A DNA stretch of 64,000 bases from Burkholderia pyrrocinia. Lineage in GTDB: Bacteria > Pseudomonadota > Gammaproteobacteria > Burkholderiales > Burkholderiaceae. The stretch is taken from the NCBI RefSeq assembly GCF_001028665.1, contig NZ_CP011505.1:310001-374000 (forward strand), written 5' to 3'. Below the pieces are notes generated by a model. It worked only from the letters and a program-made list of their open reading frames with translations, made no database searches and was not told the DNA's origin. The translations under genes were made by a program, and so were the position numbers. Shown in pieces: positions 55,391-64,000 of this stretch. Positions within the stretch are counted from its first letter, which is position 1. Each line of letters begins with the position of its first letter.

Positions 55391-57091
55391 CTACTTCAGC
55401 GCCAGGCCGATGCGGGTCGTGACGTACGCCCTGAGCAGCGCGAACATCGGGTTGTAGTCGAAGTACCTTTTCACCTCTGCCGGCGCGCTGGTTTGCGTCC
55501 AGTGCAACAGCTTCATCGCCGGCAGCAGGCTGTACTTCGAGTTGTTGAGCTGCGGCTTGGCTCCGGTGATGCAGTACCCGAAGCCGAACATCGGCCTGGC
55601 GAAGTCTCGTTCGTCGATGAGGGCGTGAATCCGCGCCGCGGCCTCCTCGGCCGGCTTGCGCCCGGCGCTCACGGCCTCGACCTCGGCTTTGGCGTCGTTG
55701 AACAACTGGTAGTACCCCTCCATGTCCGCGCACAGGTACCCGAGGTACGGGGGGTTGTCGTCGAGGTGATCGAGGTCGCCCTCGTCACGCGACGCGCGGA
55801 ACCTCGCGTGGGCTTGCACGAGCCGGAACTGCCCGAGGATCGTGCCGACCGCCCACAGCCGGTGGAACGCGTCCCACAGGCGGAAGTCCGAGAACGCCGT
55901 GTAGCAGCAGCTGACGAAGTCGTCGTTGTGGTCCAAGAGCTTCTGCTGCAGGCGCTCGATGTACTCGAAGCGCTCGGGGGAGAAGTCGTCGTCGCGCAGC
56001 GCCTTGATGAGGCGCGCCGCGAGCGCGTGGATGGTCACCGCGGTGTTCTCGAGCCCCCGGGAGAAGAGCGGGTCGATGAACCCGTTCGCGTGCAGCATCA
56101 GGCAGTAGCGGTCGCCGACGCAGGCGTTCGACGAGAATTGCAGGCGGTCGGTCTTGACCCAGTCGCGCACCGGCACGGCGTCCCGGAACTGCGCCCCGAT
56201 GCTCGGGAACCGCGCGAGGAACTCGTCGAATTCCTGCTGCGCGGAGATGTCCGTTTTCGGGTAGACACGCGGGTCGAGCTGCAGGCCGACGCTCACCAGG
56301 TTGTTGGTCGACCGCGGGTGGTTGTTGAACGGAATCACCCAGAGCCAGCCGCCCGCGAACATGTGGTGCAAGGTCCCCTCGTGCCAGCGCCAGCGTTGCC
56401 CCTTGACCTTGAAGATGTCGTCGAACGGCTTGACCCCGAGCATGTGCGTGTAGAGGCTGCGCGAGTGCGTCTTGAAGCGACACGGCTCTTCGCGGAGCTT
56501 GAACTTGGTCGCGAGCGGCGCGCGGGGTCCTCCGCAGTCGATCATGTACCGGCCGGTGAACCGATCGCCCTGGGCGGTGGTCACTGCGACGCCGTCTTTG
56601 TCGGCGTGGTATTCGGTCACGTTCGTCTTCTGGCGGACCGTGCAGCCGTATTTGATGGCGGCTTGCAACAGGTAGGCGTCGACGTCTTGCCGGTAATAAT
56701 GGCTCTCCGGACCCCACGGCAGCTCGGGAATGACGCACTGCGTGAATTCCTTCGGGTCGTGCTCCTGGCCGGGCTTGTGGAACACGAAGCCGAAGTTGCG
56801 CTTGATGCCCGTGCTCGACGCGACGTAACGCTGCGTCGAGTAGAACGACGTGATGCGGTCGAGCTCCGGAATGCCGTAGCGATCGGCGATGATGCGATTC
56901 ATAAGCGACGTCTCGGGGATCGACGATTCGCCGATCGTGAACCGCGGGTGCGACGACTCCTCGATGATCAGCACGCTAAACCGTTGTCTGGCCAGGATGG
57001 CTCCCATCTGGGTGCCGGACATGCCCGAGCCGAGGATGATCACGTCGAAGTGGTTGCTATCGCGCCCGTTCGCGGGGCTGTTCTGAGTCAT
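55391..57091 (-). CDS. prnC: Monodechloroaminopyrrolnitrin halogenase
   Basis: The start MTQNSPANGRDSNHF at 57091 gives 566 aa, close to the known enzyme; an in-frame extension to 57124 is not needed, and AAGGAG lies upstream of the shorter start. Flavin-dependent halogenase features are the FAD motif VIILGSGMSGTQMGAILARQ and the WxWxIP signature as GGWLWVIPFNNH. It chlorinates the pyrrole ring of monodechloroaminopyrrolnitrin at position 3 to give aminopyrrolnitrin. It lies between prnB and prnD in the conserved order. Confidence 0.96.
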   Translation of the reverse strand: MTQNSPANGRDSNHFDVIILGSGMSGTQMGAILARQRFSVLIIEESSHPRFTIGESSIPETSLMNRIIADRYGIPELDRITSFYSTQRYVASSTGIKRNFGFVFHKPGQEHDPKEFTQCVIPELPWGPESHYYRQDVDAYLLQAAIKYGCTVRQKTNVTEYHADKDGVAVTTAQGDRFTGRYMIDCGGPRAPLATKFKLREEPCRFKTHSRSLYTHMLGVKPFDDIFKVKGQRWRWHEGTLHHMFAGGWLWVIPFNNHPRSTNNLVSVGLQLDPRVYPKTDISAQQEFDEFLARFPSIGAQFRDAVPVRDWVKTDRLQFSSNACVGDRYCLMLHANGFIDPLFSRGLENTAVTIHALAARLIKALRDDDFSPERFEYIERLQQKLLDHNDDFVSCCYTAFSDFRLWDAFHRLWAVGTILGQFRLVQAHARFRASRDEGDLDHLDDNPPYLGYLCADMEGYYQLFNDAKAEVEAVSAGRKPAEEAAARIHALIDERDFARPMFGFGYCITGAKPQLNNSKYSLLPAMKLLHWTQTSAPAEVKRYFDYNPMFALLRAYVTTRIGLALK

Positions 57092-57142
57092 GGGGGCACA
57101 CTCTCCTTGTGAGATGGAACACATGGACGCACGTGTCAGGTG

Positions 57143-60435
<3,293 letters not shown>

Positions 60436-60603
60436 ATGCGAAATGAACGAATGAATTCAAATGAAAGAAATAAGGTCGTCACCATTTCTGAAACAAAGAT
60501 ATCAACCTTTGCGCATTTCGGCGGTCTTGACCTGCTCCCCGCTTTTAGAGGGCGGCGTGGCTTGCTGCCCGAAATCATCGACTTCATTCATATGGGTTCA
60601 TGA
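60436..60603 (+). CDS. Possible 55-aa small protein
   Basis: An ATG at 60436 (or 60451) opens a frame that runs to TGA at 60601-60603. Its C-terminal half FGGLDLLPAFRGRRGLLPEI looks protein-like. No family is recognised. It lies in the AT-rich region between prnA and the SMI1/KNR4 gene and might be a remnant of a larger gene. Confidence 0.25.
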   Translation: MRNERMNSNERNKVVTISETKISTFAHFGGLDLLPAFRGRRGLLPEIIDFIHMGS

Positions 60604-60646
60604 CAGGCTCTAGAATGGCGCTAGCCCATTCTCCGGATCAGACACG

Positions 60647-61240
60647 ATGACCCTCGTCGATACCTATCTCGCCGGCCTGCGCACCGCGCTGCCCGACGCC
60701 GACAACGCGGCGCTCGCCGCCGCCACGGGCGCGACGCCCGCGCAACTCGACGCGCTGCGCGCGGCCTATCCGCAGTGCCCGGCCAGCCTGCTCGAACTGC
60801 TCGGCAAGCTCGACGGCACCTACTGGCGCGACTACGGCGGCACGACGATCAATGTGCTGGTGCTGGGTTCCGACGTCTACGAGTACCCGTACTACCTGCT
60901 GTCGGCCGAGCAGATGCTCGAAGAGGGCGAGAAGTACCGCGACAGCATCGCGGACATCTACGGCGACGACGCGAACGACGACGGCGAACTCGTCGATCCG
61001 CGCATCGACATCGCATTGCCGATGAATCGGCGCCTGTGCTTCTCGCATTGCATGAACAACGGCGGCACGTCGCAGCTCTACATCGATTTCGAGCCGGCGC
61101 CCGGTGGCAAGGTGGGGCAGGTCGTGCGCTTCCTGCACGATCCCGACAGCTACGCGGTGATCGCCGACGACTTCGACGACTACCTGCGCAAGCTGATCGA
61201 CGACGGTTACGCGTTTGTCATCGATTTCGACGAAGAATAG
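60647..61240 (+). CDS. SMI1/KNR4 (SUKH) family protein
   Basis: The 197-aa acidic protein has the SUKH fold pattern: AAATGATPAQLDALRAAYPQ then CPASLLELLGKLDG, an aromatic WRDYGG turn and a C-terminal VIADDFDDYLRKLIDDGYAF. Bacterial SUKH proteins are often immunity proteins for contact-dependent or polymorphic toxins, but stand-alone members are common. No toxin is adjacent. It lies between the prn promoter region and a VOC protein. Confidence 0.82.
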   Translation: MTLVDTYLAGLRTALPDADNAALAAATGATPAQLDALRAAYPQCPASLLELLGKLDGTYWRDYGGTTINVLVLGSDVYEYPYYLLSAEQMLEEGEKYRDSIADIYGDDANDDGELVDPRIDIALPMNRRLCFSHCMNNGGTSQLYIDFEPAPGGKVGQVVRFLHDPDSYAVIADDFDDYLRKLIDDGYAFVIDFDEE

Positions 61241-61323
61241 CGGCACGGGAGTTGCCTGTTACCGACGACGCGGCATGACCGGGCGAACGGCGATTGCCGG
61301 TTGCCGCTTCAGGAGAGACTGAC

Positions 61324-61710
61324 ATGCGAATCTACGTGACGAGTATTTTCGTCGACGACCAGGACAAGGCGTTGACGTTCTATACCGACAAGCTCGGCTT
61401 CAGGCTGAAGAACAATATCCCGGTGGGCGACTACCGCTGGCTGACCGTCGTGTCGCAGGACCAGCCGGACGGCACCGAGTTGCTGCTCGAGCCGAGCAAC
61501 CATCGTGCGGTCGGGCCTTACAAACAGGCGCTGTACGAGGACGGCATCCCGGCGGCATCGTTCCAGGTCGACGATCTCGATGGCGAATTCGCGCGGCTCA
61601 CGGCGCACGGCGTGCGGTTCACGCTGGAGCCGATGGACGCGGGGCCCGTTCGCGTCGCCGTGATCGACGATACGTGCGGCAACCTCATTCAACTGATGCA
61701 GATGAAGTAA
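61324..61710 (+). CDS. VOC (glyoxalase/bleomycin resistance) family protein
   Basis: The ATG at 61324 gives 128 aa. The pattern IYVTSIFVDDQDKALTFYTD followed by LGFRLKNNIPVGDYRWLTVV, ELLLEPS and GVRFTLEPMDAGPVRVAVID with DTCGNLIQLMQ is that of a two-module vicinal oxygen chelate protein. Metal ligands would include the Glu in LLLEP and Gln in LIQL. The family covers dioxygenases, glyoxalase and resistance proteins; the substrate here is unknown. Confidence 0.87.
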   Translation: MRIYVTSIFVDDQDKALTFYTDKLGFRLKNNIPVGDYRWLTVVSQDQPDGTELLLEPSNHRAVGPYKQALYEDGIPAASFQVDDLDGEFARLTAHGVRFTLEPMDAGPVRVAVIDDTCGNLIQLMQMK

Positions 61711-61728
61711 CGCGTTGCGCGGGCCTGC

Positions 61729-62169
61729 TCAGAGCGCCGCGACCGGCGGCGCGTCGTGCATCCAGCTACGCTCCTGCAAGCGGCTCTGGATGCGCCACCC
61801 GCATTCGGTTCGCACCAGCAGGTCGCGATACCACAGGCCGACGAAGCACACGCGATCGTCGCCAGCTTCGTCGGCCGAGATCATCATCACCTGGCCGGCG
61901 GTGCGCGCGGTCGCGGCGTTGCCGTCGACGATCAGCAGCGATGTCGAGATCGTGTGCTGTGTGCCGCGCATCGTCGACGTCATCTGTTCCAGATAGGCCG
62001 CTATCTCCGCGCGGCTGCCGACCGGGCCGCCGAACGCCGCGTAGTCGAGCATCGCATTGGCTGCGAACAGCCGCTCGAATTCGCGCCAGTCCTGGCGGTC
62101 GACCGCGTGGCAATAGCGCGTCAGCAGATCCTGGATCTCCAGCCGGTCGATCGTTTCCTGTGGCGTCAT
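61729..62169 (-). CDS. SnoaL/NTF2-like protein
   Basis: The ATG at 62169 gives 146 aa with the SnoaL_4 pattern IDRLEIQDLLTRYCHAVDRQ then DWREFERLFAANAMLDYAAF, FVGLWYRDLLVRTECGWRIQ and SRLQERSW. NTF2-like folds form a cone-shaped pocket used by isomerases, dehydratases and ring-hydroxylating dioxygenase small subunits. No partner is adjacent and the substrate is unknown. It converges with the VOC gene. Confidence 0.82.
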   Translation of the reverse strand: MTPQETIDRLEIQDLLTRYCHAVDRQDWREFERLFAANAMLDYAAFGGPVGSRAEIAAYLEQMTSTMRGTQHTISTSLLIVDGNAATARTAGQVMMISADEAGDDRVCFVGLWYRDLLVRTECGWRIQSRLQERSWMHDAPPVAAL

Positions 62170-62329
62170 GGTGTCGTGGGTGTGCGTGGATGACGGGGAA
62201 ACGATAGCGGGTGCGTTCGGGCACGGCATCGGCGGAGTGGACTAAGGGCTTGTGCCGTTCGGCGCCTGACAAGCCGCTCCGATTTTCCGCCGCGCATCGT
62301 CACCGAATCGCGTTTGCCGCCTGCGCCGC

Positions 62330-63515
<1,186 letters not shown>

Positions 63516-63521
63516 CGCGGC

Positions 63522-63527
63522 AGTATA
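63522..63527 (-). promoter_or_regulatory. -10 element of the trpS leader
   Basis: TATACT on the minus strand matches the sigma-70 -10 consensus in 5 of 6 positions and lies six bases upstream of the leader-peptide ATG. A good -35 hexamer was not found at 16-18 bp. Confidence 0.5.
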
Positions 63528-63560
63528 GCGTATGGCGCGGCGTCGGGCCGGCCGTGCGCG

Positions 63561-63716
63561 TCAGCGGATCACCGACTCCATCGCGAGGTACGCGGTTTCG
63601 GCGGACGGCCACAGCAGGTACAGCAGGCCGGCCATCAGCAGCAGCGCGCCGGCGCGTACCAGCGGCGTGCGGTCTTTCTCGCGCGGGGGGCGGGTGGGCG
63701 GCTTCGAGTTCTTCAT
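63561..63716 (-). CDS. Small single-span membrane protein
   Basis: This 51-aa frame (ATG at 63716) has a basic, proline-rich N-terminus (MKNSKPPTRPPREKDRT) followed by one hydrophobic helix (residues 19-37: LVRAGALLLMAGLLYLLWP) and a short tail. Topology would be N-terminus in the cytoplasm. The family is unknown. It lies directly upstream of the trpS leader on the same strand but the trpS leader has its own -10. Confidence 0.55.
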   Translation of the reverse strand: MKNSKPPTRPPREKDRTPLVRAGALLLMAGLLYLLWPSAETAYLAMESVIR

Positions 63717-64000
63717 GCTTGCTGGCGCGCGATGCGCCACTCCAACGGTTGCTGCAACGGGTCGTGTGGGGCGACGCCGGGGTGTTGCGGGAAAACGGGC
63801 GGTGCACAGCGGTATGGGCGGCTGCGCGACGCAAAAAAGGGGGATCAGACGGCCGCTCGGATTCCGGAACGCACGCTGTGCATCACAGACATTGCGAGGC
63901 GACGCGCATGTTATCAGTTCGGCGGTTCGCGAACCGTCAAGAATTGTCGGGCAATGGCCGGGTTAAAGAGCGGCCGGACGCGGGGACGTTTTCCGTCGGG
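63717..64000. other. Window end, no supported gene
   Basis: Open frames on both strands here lack ribosome sites and recognisable products. An AT-richer patch at 63890-63950 may belong to a promoter of a gene beyond the window. Confidence 0.35.

Noticed and set aside
53732..57112. 1,126-codon plus-strand open frame over prnC, prnD and the antiporter start
   Set aside because: It is antisense to conserved genes with intact motifs and encodes an Arg/Val/Glu-rich artefact without domains.

Overview
The window looks like part of a secondary replicon of a Burkholderia cepacia complex bacterium. The evidence is uniformly high G+C coding sequence, many two-component-free catabolic operons with GntR, MocR and AraC regulators, a cyanide-insensitive bd-type oxidase, a small DUF2964-like membrane protein, and a complete pyrrolnitrin cluster. 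No rRNA, tRNA or CRISPR array was found.

Region 1 (1-9,600) is catabolic. A LivJ-like binding protein (cut by the window start) faces a RidA / D-amino-acid-dehydrogenase-like / Asp-Glu-racemase-like operon, followed by a GntR (FCD) regulator. A RhlC/RfbF-like glycosyltransferase separates this from a non-phosphorylative L-rhamnose operon: DapA-type aldolase, L-rhamnonate dehydratase, L-rhamnose 1-dehydrogenase, rhamnose mutarotase and lactonase. Region 2 (9,700-32,997) is mixed chromosomal content: two exported proteins, two lipoproteins, an AraC regulator, an orphan PD-(D/E)XK protein, a 2-keto-4-pentenoate hydratase, UspA, a TPR protein, a solitary tyrosine recombinase, a TfoX-N protein, a second LivJ/DadA-like pair with a divergent MocR regulator and clear TTGTGTG repeats, a DUF4132 protein with an orphan HipB-like partner, and a second MocR protein preceded by a translationally coupled mini-ORF.

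Region 3 (about 33,060-44,190) is an accessory island with visibly lower G+C and different codon use, lying between a MocR terminator and the 3' end of moaD. It carries a GH24-type lysozyme, a caspase-GH19 lysozyme fusion split by a 1,235-bp IS3-family element with a clean 3-bp target duplication, and a two-gene module. That module is a 1,629-aa protein with a Cap4/DUF4297-like nuclease, a STAND NTPase and a long helical repeat, coupled by a GTGA overlap to a second PD-(D/E)XK protein with a C-terminal Cys/His cluster. It has the architecture of an AVAST-like defence system and is the best candidate for an undescribed system here.

Region 4 (44,227-53,844) holds fdhD-moeA-moaA-moaE-moaD (molybdopterin synthesis and formate dehydrogenase activation), a divergent cydAB oxidase, a bestrophin-like channel and a CPA2 antiporter. 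Region 5 (53,996-59,844) is prnABCD, which makes the antifungal pyrrolnitrin from tryptophan, with only the 5' stump of a flavin reductase gene (prnF) left. Region 6 (60,436-64,000) holds a SMI1/KNR4 protein, a VOC protein, an NTF2-like protein and a tryptophanyl-tRNA synthetase. Upstream of trpS is a textbook attenuator: an apparently leaderless 16-aa peptide with tandem Trp codons and three mutually exclusive hairpins.
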